A stretch of 37,183 nt of DNA. Origin: Ruminiclostridium sp. (lineage in GTDB: Bacteria > Bacillota > Clostridia > Oscillospirales > Ruminococcaceae). Positions 7,738 to 15,524 of the stretch are shown here, in pieces. The notes below the pieces were generated by a model that was not told the origin of the DNA, did not search any database, and saw only the letters and a program-made list of their open reading frames with translations. Location of the stretch: assembly GCA_024682455.1 (NCBI GenBank), contig JAIKZF010000038.1, positions 1 through 37,183 on the forward strand. The letters run 5' to 3'. The translations under genes and the position numbers were made by a program. Positions within the stretch are counted from its first letter, which is position 1; each line of letters starts with the position of its first letter.

Positions 7738-9750
7738 ATGATCAATGGACCGGAACTCACTAAGCTCACCGACGGTACAGTTGCTCTTGTACCTAGCTCG
7801 ATCGACTCGGCAGAGATCGGGAGGACGATCTCCAGACCCGCTTACGCCGGACTCAGGGACGTGTGCGCAAAGCTCCGCGCCGCCGCGAAGAAGGCTCCCG
7901 GCGGAAAGCTCGACGGTATCTTCGACACCCATTTCTGCATTGCCGCCCCGAACGAGAAGGCTTTGTATACCGCGGCAGTATACCTTTATAATACTCTTTC
8001 GGAATGCTGCTCCGATATCGGCAAATACATTGTGTTCGGAAACGACGCACTCAGAGATCTGCCGTCCGGCAGCATAAACGCAGCCGGGTCCGGCAGCAGC
8101 CGGAACACCTCCGAAAACGACGACGGATCTGACTATACAGAAGAAGACTACGATGACGAAGACTACGATGACGAAGACTATGAAGACGAATACTGTGACG
8201 ACGGGCCTGATCTCGGCTGCCTGCAGCTTCCGCCGACGGAGATAAACTATACCGCCGATATCGAGGACCTCATAAGAATGCGCTCGGAGAAGCCCGAACC
8301 CCTGTTTTACACCGAGCTTCTCAACAGCTCCAACCCCGTTATGATCTCCGCCGATTCTATCTCTCACCTCGGAGACAGCGTAGCCTCGCACCCGGTCATA
8401 ATCGCCGGCAAGATCATGTTCCCCGGCTCCTTCGAGGACATCAATTATAACGTGGGACAGGCTGAAGCCATCGCGTGCGCAGAAAACTTCATATTTATAG
8501 ATGTGCGCGCATTCAGCGAAAAGGACGTTATCATGATATTCGAGGAGGAGTTCGCAAAAAGAGGCTGCGTCCTCGCAAGCCCCGCCTCTGCCGCGAAGCA
8601 CGTAAATCTCAACGTGACCGACCGCGAGGAGACCGCCGTGAAGACCGCGCACGCGATACTCAACCGTCACCTCCTCAGCTCCCCCGGCAGCGGGAAGATC
8701 ACTGCCGGCGAGATCGGGAACGTGCTCAAAAGCCTTGACCCCGCCAATTACATCGGTCTCATCAACCCCTTCGCCGGGATGCCGAACGGGCTGCCGGGCA
8801 TGGTACCGCTGCCCGACACAGTCACTGCCCCGGCCGCCGCACCCGCGGAAAAGGACTGCGACCCGCTCGGAGAGCTTGACAGGCTTGTCGGGCTCCACAA
8901 TGTCAAGACCGACATAACGGATACCGTCAACGTCATAGCAATTCAGAAAAAAATAACGGAGAGCGCCCGCGCTCAGAACAGAAAGGTCGAACAATGCAGC
9001 TCGCATATGCTGTTCGAGGGCTCGCCCGGCACCTGCAAGACCACGGTAGGCAGGATATTCGCACAGCTACTCTATAAGAAGGGGCTCATCCCCTCCCCCG
9101 CTAATTTCACCGAATGTACCAAGTCCGATATCGTGGGGCAGTTCGTGGGGCAGACCTGCGCCAAGATAGACGCAATGTTCCGCTCGATGCACGAGCGCGG
9201 AGGCGGCGTTCTGTTCTTTGACGAGATTTACTCCATATCCGAGGCGAACTCGACCTGCTACGACGTTGAGGCCGTGAACTCCCTGAACCAGAATATGGAG
9301 AACTACCGCGGCACCGTCTACTGCATATTCGCAGGCTACACGGACAAAATGGCAGCGTTCCTCAACGCGAACAGAGGTCTGCGCTCCAGGATACCGTTCA
9401 CGATAACGTTCGACGACTATACGAATGACGATCTCTACGACATTTTCATCAGTATCGCCGAAAGCAGCGGTTTTGAGGTGTCCGGCGACTGCCGCGCAGA
9501 GACTGACTCTTTCTTCGGCGAGATCAGAAAGCTCGAAGGCCAGAGCTTCGGCAACGGCCGTGAAGCGCGCAATCTCTTCACCAACGCCATGACTTTCGCG
9601 GCAAGAAGATACACCGGCGGCAAGCTTCCCGAGAGCTTTACCCTGCTCCCCGAGGATATCCGCGAAGCCGCGGACTCGATAATCAAAAAATACCGCAGAC
9701 TTTCTTCGGCAGGAAAGGATAACGGGCTCCGCAAGGTGATAGGGTTTTAA
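7738..9750 (+). CDS. CbxX/CfxQ (SpoVK/EccA-like) AAA+ ATPase with acidic repeat
   Basis: A 670-residue protein. The N-terminal 390 residues are not recognised. They include a very acidic tandem repeat (DYDDE units, about 136-152) and a weak alpha/beta region around 170-300 that may be a degenerate AAA domain. The C-terminal AAA+ domain (about 395-640) is of the CbxX/SpoVK type: Walker A GSPGTCKTT near 426, Walker B VLFFDEIYSI near 494, sensor 1 FAGYTDKM near 532, and an arginine-finger region NRGLRSRIPF near 545. The glycine before the Walker A lysine is replaced by cysteine. The start ATG 7738 has GGAGG 8 bases upstream, and the upstream in-frame extension lacks a ribosome site. These ATPases act as hexameric remodelling motors. 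No partner gene is adjacent, so the substrate is unknown. Confidence 0.8.
   Translation: MINGPELTKLTDGTVALVPSSIDSAEIGRTISRPAYAGLRDVCAKLRAAAKKAPGGKLDGIFDTHFCIAAPNEKALYTAAVYLYNTLSECCSDIGKYIVFGNDALRDLPSGSINAAGSGSSRNTSENDDGSDYTEEDYDDEDYDDEDYEDEYCDDGPDLGCLQLPPTEINYTADIEDLIRMRSEKPEPLFYTELLNSSNPVMISADSISHLGDSVASHPVIIAGKIMFPGSFEDINYNVGQAEAIACAENFIFIDVRAFSEKDVIMIFEEEFAKRGCVLASPASAAKHVNLNVTDREETAVKTAHAILNRHLLSSPGSGKITAGEIGNVLKSLDPANYIGLINPFAGMPNGLPGMVPLPDTVTAPAAAPAEKDCDPLGELDRLVGLHNVKTDITDTVNVIAIQKKITESARAQNRKVEQCSSHMLFEGSPGTCKTTVGRIFAQLLYKKGLIPSPANFTECTKSDIVGQFVGQTCAKIDAMFRSMHERGGGVLFFDEIYSISEANSTCYDVEAVNSLNQNMENYRGTVYCIFAGYTDKMAAFLNANRGLRSRIPFTITFDDYTNDDLYDIFISIAESSGFEVSGDCRAETDSFFGEIRKLEGQSFGNGREARNLFTNAMTFAARRYTGGKLPESFTLLPEDIREAADSIIKKYRRLSSAGKDNGLRKVIGF
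8143..8187 (+). repeat. 15-base tandem repeat encoding the acidic tract
   Basis: Three consecutive copies of GAAGACTACGATGAC (third diverged) inside the AAA+ gene, encoding repeated EDYDD. It is likely to vary in copy number by slippage. Confidence 0.8.
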
Positions 9751-9755
9751 ATGCA

Positions 9756-9784
9756 GGGCGAAAGCGCATTAAGCGTTTTCGCCC
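9756..9784. terminator. Terminator-like hairpin, copy 1 of a 29-base duplicate
   Basis: Arms GGGCGAAAGCGC and GCGTTTTCGCCC (12 pairs, one G-U) around an ATTAA loop, directly after the AAA+ stop codon. The T-run is poor here. An identical 29-base copy with a proper T-run lies at 10045-10073. Confidence 0.6.
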
Positions 9785-9801
9785 TGAGTTTGTCAAAAGA
9801 A

Positions 9802-9970
9802 GTCGCTTGCGCTCGAGTAGCCGCTTGCGCTCGAGTGCCTCCGGCGGCCAGGTCTGTCGGTCAGCCCCTCTGCCGTTTTTGGCAAAGCCAAAAACTCCAC
9901 CTCCCCGCTAACGGGGAGACCACCTTTTAAAAAAGGGCTGGACCCTAAAACAAACCGCTTCGCCTTGCAG
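9802..9970. repeat. Intergenic repeat element, copy A
   Basis: The element has four parts in order. Two copies of CGCTTGCGCTCGAGT lie at 18-base period (9804 and 9822). A hairpin GTTTTTGGC-AAA-GCCAAAAAC spans 9875-9895. A second hairpin CTCCCCG-CTAA-CGGGGAG spans 9901-9918. Then come GGACCCT and ACCGCTTCGC. The same order of tandem CGCTTRCGCTCGAG, hairpin, GGACCC and AACCGCTTCGC recurs at 33617-33725. It is probably a dispersed non-coding repeat family. No ORF is credible. Confidence 0.6.
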
Positions 9971-10044
9971 CGGGGGTAGGTATTGCTCCTTTTGACAGTA
10001 AAAAAAACAGAAATAACCCAAAACTGTACTTTTTGATATAATGA

Positions 10045-10078
10045 GGGCGAAAGCGCATTAAGCGTTTTCGCCCTTTTT
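10045..10078 (+). terminator. Intrinsic terminator, copy 2 of the duplicated hairpin
   Basis: The same 29-base hairpin as 9756-9784, here followed by five T's (10074-10078). Copies 1 and 2 bracket the 260-base repeat element as direct repeats. Confidence 0.7.
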
Positions 10079-10123
10079 AATTCGATAAACAGAAAATTTT
10101 TATCGTTTTTCGATATTTTTCTA

Positions 10124-10152
10124 TTGACAAACAGATATTGTTGTGCTATAAT
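10124..10152 (+). promoter_or_regulatory. Consensus sigma-A promoter for the DUF2975 operon
   Basis: TTGACA (10124-10129), 17-base spacer, TATAAT (10147-10152): a perfect match to the vegetative consensus. It should be strong unless repressed, for example by the HTH protein the operon encodes. Confidence 0.85.
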
Positions 10153-10183
10153 GAGTCCAACGACCGGAAAAGGAGAAACAAAA

Positions 10184-10636
10184 ATGAATATCAAATGGAC
10201 CTCGGCAAACTCACTTAAGCTTACCCGCATACTGACAACAGCGGTATTTTTGCTCGCGTGCGGTGTGCTGTTCCTAATACCGATAATAACGCAGTGGTAC
10301 GACGACGTGTCCGGAAAGCCGCCGATAATGCCTGTGCTGACGGTATGCTTCTATATCTGCGACGGGCTCGCGATACTCGCGCTCTGGGAGCTTAACACGA
10401 TGCTGAAAAATATTTCAAAGCAGGAGCTCTTCACCGACCGGAACACCCGCTGCGTGCGCATAATATCATGGTGCTGCTTCGGAGTGGCGGCGGTGTTCGC
10501 GGGGCTGGCGTTCTGGAGGCTGCTCGCCCTGCTCGTGGCGATAATAGTGGGCTTCGTCGGACTTATCCTGCGTGTGGTCAAGAATATGCTCGCTTCCGCG
10601 GCCGAAATGCGCGAAGAGAACGACTACACGATATAG
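10184..10636 (+). CDS. DUF2975 family four-helix membrane protein
   Basis: A 150-residue integral membrane protein with four hydrophobic segments (about 15-36, 48-68, 88-110, 112-132) and a short charged tail (EMREENDYTI). A cytoplasmic loop between helices 2 and 3 carries FTDRNTRCVRIISW, typical of DUF2975. The start at 10184 follows AAAAGGAG; the in-frame upstream extension lies inside the promoter and is rejected. DUF2975 proteins are regularly paired with a small YozG-like HTH regulator, as here (12 bases apart), and are thought to sense or transduce a membrane signal. Molecular role unknown. Confidence 0.8.
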   Translation: MNIKWTSANSLKLTRILTTAVFLLACGVLFLIPIITQWYDDVSGKPPIMPVLTVCFYICDGLAILALWELNTMLKNISKQELFTDRNTRCVRIISWCCFGVAAVFAGLAFWRLLALLVAIIVGFVGLILRVVKNMLASAAEMREENDYTI

Positions 10637-10648
10637 GGAGGTGCGGAT

Positions 10649-10861
10649 ATGCCGATAATCGTAAACCTAGACGTGATGATGGCGAAGCGGAAGATATCCG
10701 CCGGTGAGCTCGCCGAAAGGATCGACATCACCCCCGCCAATCTCTCGATACTGAAAAACAACAAGGCGAAAGCCGTGCGCTTCTCGACGCTTGAAGCTAT
10801 ATGCAGCGTGCTCGACTGCCAGCCCGGAGACATACTCGAATATTCCAAGGAGGACAACTGA
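10649..10861 (+). CDS. YozG-like small XRE/Cro HTH transcriptional regulator
   Basis: A 70-residue single-domain DNA-binding protein. The helix-turn-helix reads ISAGELAERIDITPANLSIL, then NNKAKAVRFSTLEAICSVLDCQPGDILEY, which is the canonical layout of the small Cro/CI-type regulators that accompany DUF2975 proteins. The ribosome site GGGAGGT lies 7 bases before the ATG. It is likely to regulate its own operon, which has a consensus promoter. Confidence 0.88.
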   Translation: MPIIVNLDVMMAKRKISAGELAERIDITPANLSILKNNKAKAVRFSTLEAICSVLDCQPGDILEYSKEDN

Positions 10862-10862
10862 A

Positions 10863-12416
10863 ATGACAGAACAGATAACAGCTCAGCAGATACCGATGCA
10901 AAGCGCGCAGCCGGCTGTATACAGACCGGAGATACGAGGCTTCGACCGCATTTTCGCGGTGCTGTCGGTCATTGCCGGATATCTCTTCATGCGCTTCTCG
11001 ATATTCACTTACAACGGCTTTTTCACCACGCTTTCCGTGCTGCTGACCTTCGCCTGCTGCGCGGCATACGTCATTAAGTGCGGCCGCAGACCCACCGCGG
11101 CTCAATGGACGTTCGGAGCGGTGATATGCGCTTTCGCGTTCACCTACTCGATAACGTCCAGTCCCCTGCTCCACATTCTTTGCACGATGTTCCTGATCGG
11201 GGCGGTATTCTGGTGGGTCCAGGCCGTGTGCATACACGCGAGCTTCGTGACGAAGTTCTTCTTCTTCGACCTGCTGCGTACCGTGTTCGCGCAGCCGTTC
11301 TACGATTTCGCGGGGTTTTTCCGTGCCTTCACGAAAAAGAGTGACGGCTCCGGAAGCAAGATACTTCCGATAATTCTGGGACTTCTCGCTACGATACCGC
11401 TTACTGTCGCGGTGGCTCTGCTCCTTGCCGTAGCCGACGAGGGTGTCGGGAGAATGATCGACAGTTTCTGGGACATGATAGCGTTCAGGGATATATACAC
11501 CTCGGCGCGCGTCATTTTCTGGACTATACCCGCCGGCATAATAATTTTCGGTATGCTCCGCGCCGACGCTAAGCAGAAGCTCCGCCCCCTGCCCAGCGAT
11601 ATGTACTATCATGAAAAGCTCGGCCGCTGCAAGGTCATAAACAATCTCGCGGTATATGCCGGAGTGACCCCGATATGCCTGCTCTACCTGCTCTATGTGA
11701 TATCTCAGGCGAGCTATTTTCTCTCCGCTTTCTCAGGGAAGCTCCCGGAGAATATGCTGTATTCGGAATACGCGAGACGCGGCTTCTTCGAGCTCTGCAT
11801 CATAGCGGTGATAAACCTGTGCGTAATCCTGTTCATGCTTACCTTCTCTAAGAAGAGCGGTACGGGAGCCACACCCGCGCTGAAGGTCTACACCTGCCTT
11901 ATCTGCGGCTTCACACTGTTCATCATATCCACCGCGCTCGCGAAGATGCTGCTGTATATCGGCAAGTATGGCCTGACGAGACTGCGCCTGTACACTTCGT
12001 GGTTCATGGTGCTGCTGGCTGTGATATTCGTGGTGCTGGCGGTAAGGGCGTTCGTGAAGCGCCTGCCCACCGCGCGCATCATCACGGCATTCTTCATCGC
12101 GATGTTCGCGGCTCTCTGCTTCTCAAGACCCGACGCTCTGATAACCGGGTACAACATACAGAAGTACCTCAGCGGCGAGCATGAAGAGCTTGATATACAC
12201 ACGCTCTCCGCCATGTCCGACGACGCGTATCTCGAAGCGCTAAAATACGTGAACTCGGGTATGTTCGATAATTCCGGCCGTCCCGCAGCGGAGCAGTATA
12301 AAGAGGAAATCATCGGTCTGTGCGAGGACGCGGCCGATATGTACAGGCTCGCTCCCGACCGCTCCTATAACATCACGGCTATTGAGCTTACCTCGGCGCT
12401 CGGGCAGACCGAATGA
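10863..12416 (+). CDS. DUF4173/DUF4153 family polytopic membrane protein
   Basis: A 517-residue protein with about 12 hydrophobic segments and a soluble C-terminal tail (about 430-517). The motif YARRGFFELC near residue 302, followed by a hydrophobic helix, is the hallmark of the DUF4153/DUF4173 family. The ATG at 10863 overlaps nothing but lies one base after the HTH stop, with AAGGAGG inside the end of the HTH gene, so translation is coupled. The biochemical role of the family is unknown. Its link to the DUF2975/HTH pair suggests a membrane-stress or envelope-sensing operon, which is inference from context. Confidence 0.78.
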   Translation: MTEQITAQQIPMQSAQPAVYRPEIRGFDRIFAVLSVIAGYLFMRFSIFTYNGFFTTLSVLLTFACCAAYVIKCGRRPTAAQWTFGAVICAFAFTYSITSSPLLHILCTMFLIGAVFWWVQAVCIHASFVTKFFFFDLLRTVFAQPFYDFAGFFRAFTKKSDGSGSKILPIILGLLATIPLTVAVALLLAVADEGVGRMIDSFWDMIAFRDIYTSARVIFWTIPAGIIIFGMLRADAKQKLRPLPSDMYYHEKLGRCKVINNLAVYAGVTPICLLYLLYVISQASYFLSAFSGKLPENMLYSEYARRGFFELCIIAVINLCVILFMLTFSKKSGTGATPALKVYTCLICGFTLFIISTALAKMLLYIGKYGLTRLRLYTSWFMVLLAVIFVVLAVRAFVKRLPTARIITAFFIAMFAALCFSRPDALITGYNIQKYLSGEHEELDIHTLSAMSDDAYLEALKYVNSGMFDNSGRPAAEQYKEEIIGLCEDAADMYRLAPDRSYNITAIELTSALGQTE

Positions 12417-12436
12417 CATCGGACTATACACAAAAG

Positions 12437-12475
12437 CTCCCCCGGCAGAGCTGTCTCTGCCGGGGGAGTCTGTTC
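12437..12475. terminator. Intrinsic terminator between convergent genes
   Basis: Arms CTCCCCCGGCAGAG (12437-12450) and CTCTGCCGGGGGAG (12455-12468) with a CTGT loop; the 3' flank is T-rich on the plus strand, and AAAG-type on the other strand. It serves the DUF4173 operon and probably the nucleotidase gene. Confidence 0.8.
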
Positions 12476-12479
12476 TTTC

Positions 12480-15143
12480 TTATGAGCGTTTTCTGCGCTT
12501 TCCTGCCGCGAGCATAGCCGCGCCGGCAATGAATACGACCGCGATATCGCCGATCGGAGCGCCGGTATTCGGGTTGGTCTCCGAGCCCGCGCTTACGCTG
12601 CCGGAGATCTCGGTAAGACCGTACTTTTCACCGAAAGCGTTGGTCAGATCCTTAAGCTGCATATAGGTCTCAAGCGGCTTTTTGCCATAATCGAACACGA
12701 TGCTGCTGTTGATGATCCTGCCTGTCTCAAGCTCGCGCATGATGTTTCTCGCCATACTTACGTTGGGCTCAACATCGACGAACTTGACGTGCACGTTGTA
12801 ACCCGCAGCCTCAAAGGGCTTTATGTATTTGTCCATGAGCTTGTCGAAGCCGTCGCCTACCGTAGGAATGATCACATTCACGCCATTCATGCTTCCTGTG
12901 ATGAACTCCTCTATTACGGAAGCCGTGATATTCGAGCTTTCCTTATGCACCGCGTCAGCCGCAGCGCCGTAGGTCTCCTTGTATTCGGGAAGAAGCTCCT
13001 TAACCACGTCGGAATCGAGAATGAACGCCTTCATTGCCTCGCTGTCGGGGTCGGTGACTCTCGATGATTTGCCCGCCGCAGGCAGTCCGCACACAAGCTC
13101 CATCTGATATCCCTTTTCGAGCTCGCCGTCATAGACATAGGTATGTCTGCCGTTCTCATCTACGCTCTCCGTTCTTGCGGAGCCTATCGACAGGAATTCC
13201 TTCTTGACCTCCTCACGGAGCTGCTCTCTTTCGGGTGTGTTTATATCGCTTGTCTTTCCGTAGTAGGCTATATAGTAGTCGGACAGCGCGTCGAGCTGCG
13301 CGACTACATTGCTGCTGCGGAGCTCCTCGATCGTGGGATAGTCGCCTGCCTTTATGCGCTCGTAGAGCTCTCTTGCTTCGTCTGTCTCAATGACAAGATG
13401 CTCGGGCGAGGGCTCCCATGTCACCGGAACAACGTCCGCGAAAGGATCCTGCGCGATACCCATGGTTATTCTGCCCTGACCGAACGGGTCGCTGTACTCG
13501 TCCGGTATAACGCCTCCGAGCACATCCCTGATATAGGCTATCACAGCCTCGGTATCGGACATTACATCGTCCCTGACGATCTTAACGTCTCCGCCGATGA
13601 AATACTTTTTGGCGCCGTCCTTGAACAGATAGTTTATCGAAGCAACGGTGTAGGTCTTTTCAAGGTCGAGCGGTTCTTCGCCCACCATTACATTGTAAAC
13701 TCTGAAATTGCCGTCAACGCTCTCGTATTCGCCGTAATCGTTAAGAATAACGGAGCTCGTTATGGTATCGTCCACCGAGTATGATACTCCGGAGATATGT
13801 ATAAATGAGCCGCTTTCGCCCGGAAGAGCAGCCGCGCCCCTTTCAAGGAGCTCAAGGAGCTGCTGACCGGTTATCTCAGCCACAAGAGTGCTGTTAGAGT
13901 TTGGCAGCACGGATAAGATCTCGTTGTATGTGATCTCGCCCGCTTCGATACCGTCTCTGATGCCGCCGCCGTTCATTATGCCTATCTCTGCGCCGAGGAC
14001 TTCCCTGAACGCGTCCGCGCAGAGGTCACCCAGATTGGTCTCCATCTGCCTTACGATACGATTGCCTGTCTCGGGGTCGGAGTCGGCCAGTACGAAATCG
14101 GTGTGTCCGACCTTCTGTCCGAGCTTTTCGGACAGTCTGTCCCTTATCTCAAGTATCTTGAGATTCACGGCTTCATCGACGAAAATACCTTCTCTGCCGT
14201 CGGGCTCCGTCCACGAATCCTCCGCGATGCCCATACTCTCGTCGGGAGCCGGGACCTCTCCGATGAGCTCGGTCTTCATCGAGCCGTCCGCGGAGATAGT
14301 CAGCTTGCCGATATTGTTGAGCTTTGTGCCGGTCTGCGTTACGATAACGTCCTTGCCGTCCTTCGACTTGACCGTAAGCCCCTGCGTAGTTTCATGGGAA
14401 TGTCCGTCTATTATGACATCTATGCCGGAAAGCTCGCCCGCGATCTCGGGGGCGCTCCAGCCCTTGGTGACATTGCTTTCGCCGAGGTGTCCGAGTATCA
14501 CGACATAGTCCGCGCCCTCGGCTCTCGCGTCGTCTATCGCGGTCTGGATAAGGGTATAGACCGAGCCGTCCTCGCCGAAACTGTAAATGTACTCGCCCTT
14601 GTCGTTCTGGAAGTATGTGGGCGTGGAGGCGGAAAGAGTTTCCGGCGTGGACGCGCCGACGAACGCTACCGTCTTGCTGCCGGCTTCTACAAGCTTATAC
14701 GGCTCGAAAATGAGCTCGCCGGTCTCCTTATTGGTGAAATTCGCGTTGACGTAGCCGCAGTTGAGCTCGTCCGCACGCAGCATGAGCTCGCTCACGCCGT
14801 AGTCGAACTCGTGATTGCCGGTGACAGCCGCGTCATAGCCGACGGCGTTCATTATCTCCGTGATATAAGCTCCGTTGGACAGAGCACCTATGGGCGAGCC
14901 CTGTATCGCGTCGCCCGCGTCAACAAGAATAACGCTGTCGTGAGTCGCTTCCATTTCGCGCTTGTAGAGCGCGAGTCCGTCGTAGCCGATGTGGTCGTCT
15001 ATGCCGCAGTGCACGTCATTTGTGTAGAGAATGACGATATCATCGCTTTTCGCGGTGCCTTCCGCGTACGCGGGGACCACGAAGCTGCCCAGCAGCACGG
15101 TTCCGGCGGTCAGCGCCGAAAACAGTTTCCTGAACTTATACAT
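12480..15143 (-). CDS. Surface-anchored 5'-nucleotidase fused to a Zeta-toxin-like kinase domain
   Basis: The 887 residues carry a signal peptide (cleavage near 28, VPAYAEG). The metallophosphatase domain has all the metal motifs: YTNDVHCGID near 40, DAGDAIQG near 75, GNHEFDYG near 110, GHLGES near 215 and DGHSHE near 240. A 5'-nucleotidase C-terminal domain follows, with NLGDLCADAFRE near 370 and NGGGIRDG near 395. A helical linker then leads to a P-loop domain: GLPAAGKSSR near 684, LDSD near 709 and a Zeta/AAA_33-like alpha/beta continuation to about 840. The C-terminus is a sortase-type signal: NPNTG near 857, a hydrophobic helix and KRRKR. The nucleotidase part should release phosphate from extracellular nucleotides. 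A nucleotide-kinase-like P-loop domain outside the cell is odd. The start has AAAAGGAG upstream. Confidence 0.85.
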   Translation of the reverse strand: MYKFRKLFSALTAGTVLLGSFVVPAYAEGTAKSDDIVILYTNDVHCGIDDHIGYDGLALYKREMEATHDSVILVDAGDAIQGSPIGALSNGAYITEIMNAVGYDAAVTGNHEFDYGVSELMLRADELNCGYVNANFTNKETGELIFEPYKLVEAGSKTVAFVGASTPETLSASTPTYFQNDKGEYIYSFGEDGSVYTLIQTAIDDARAEGADYVVILGHLGESNVTKGWSAPEIAGELSGIDVIIDGHSHETTQGLTVKSKDGKDVIVTQTGTKLNNIGKLTISADGSMKTELIGEVPAPDESMGIAEDSWTEPDGREGIFVDEAVNLKILEIRDRLSEKLGQKVGHTDFVLADSDPETGNRIVRQMETNLGDLCADAFREVLGAEIGIMNGGGIRDGIEAGEITYNEILSVLPNSNSTLVAEITGQQLLELLERGAAALPGESGSFIHISGVSYSVDDTITSSVILNDYGEYESVDGNFRVYNVMVGEEPLDLEKTYTVASINYLFKDGAKKYFIGGDVKIVRDDVMSDTEAVIAYIRDVLGGVIPDEYSDPFGQGRITMGIAQDPFADVVPVTWEPSPEHLVIETDEARELYERIKAGDYPTIEELRSSNVVAQLDALSDYYIAYYGKTSDINTPEREQLREEVKKEFLSIGSARTESVDENGRHTYVYDGELEKGYQMELVCGLPAAGKSSRVTDPDSEAMKAFILDSDVVKELLPEYKETYGAAADAVHKESSNITASVIEEFITGSMNGVNVIIPTVGDGFDKLMDKYIKPFEAAGYNVHVKFVDVEPNVSMARNIMRELETGRIINSSIVFDYGKKPLETYMQLKDLTNAFGEKYGLTEISGSVSAGSETNPNTGAPIGDIAVVFIAGAAMLAAGKRRKRS

Positions 15144-15178
15144 TACGTTTCTCCTTTTCGAAATAATTTGTATATATG

Positions 15179-15225
15179 ACCGACAGCGCGCAAAACGTTA
15201 TCTGCGCGTTACACCTCCTGTCGGT
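15179..15225. other. Stem-loop over the end of the ylqH-like gene
   Basis: ACCGACAG (15179-15186) pairs with CTGTCGGT (15218-15225), and CGCGC (15187-15191) stacks on it by pairing with GCGCG (15204-15208), leaving a 9-base bulge. On the minus-strand RNA the ylqH stop codon is in the loop. No T-run, so it is more likely a processing or stability structure than a classical terminator. Confidence 0.45.
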
Positions 15226-15524
15226 GAGGGACGGCGCTGAGCGAGCTTTTTGGTCTCGTTTGATGCAAAGACCACCTCCGCGTAGATAGCTGCCACTATC
15301 TGATAGAGCTCCTGCGGGATAGCCTCGCCGGAATTGAGCATGACAAGCAGCGCGGCGGTGCTGTCGTCGCGGTAGATCGGGACGCCGTTTGCGTCGGCGA
15401 TGTTCACGATGCGCTGCGCCAGCTCGCCGAGACCCGAGGCTACGACGACGGGGGCGTAGTTGAGGTTCGGGTTGTATTTAAGCGCGACGGCAGCCTTCTG
15501 TCCGTAGTTTTTACGCCTTGACAT
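15198..15524 (-). CDS. ylqH: FlhB C-terminal-domain homologue (YlqH-like)
   Basis: A 108-residue soluble protein matching only the cytoplasmic domain of the flagellar export switch FlhB/EscU: AVALKYNPNLNYAPVVVASG, then GVPIYRDDSTAALLVMLNSGEAIP. No membrane part is present, as in Bacillus YlqH. The autocleavage motif NPTH is not conserved; the position reads YNPNLNY. It overlaps the upstream FliK-like gene by 14 bases, the same gene order as ylqG-ylqH in Bacillus. It probably interacts with the flagellar export or hook-length machinery, but its function is not established. Confidence 0.85.
   Translation of the reverse strand: MSRRKNYGQKAAVALKYNPNLNYAPVVVASGLGELAQRIVNIADANGVPIYRDDSTAALLVMLNSGEAIPQELYQIVAAIYAEVVFASNETKKLAQRRPSPTGGVTRR

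Noticed and set aside
7615-9006. 463-residue minus-strand ORF
   Set aside because: Antisense of the AAA+ gene, Val/Arg-rich, no start signals.
9793-10230. 145-residue minus-strand ORF in the intergenic repeat
   Set aside because: Built from repeat and promoter sequence, no ribosome site, no protein-like pattern.
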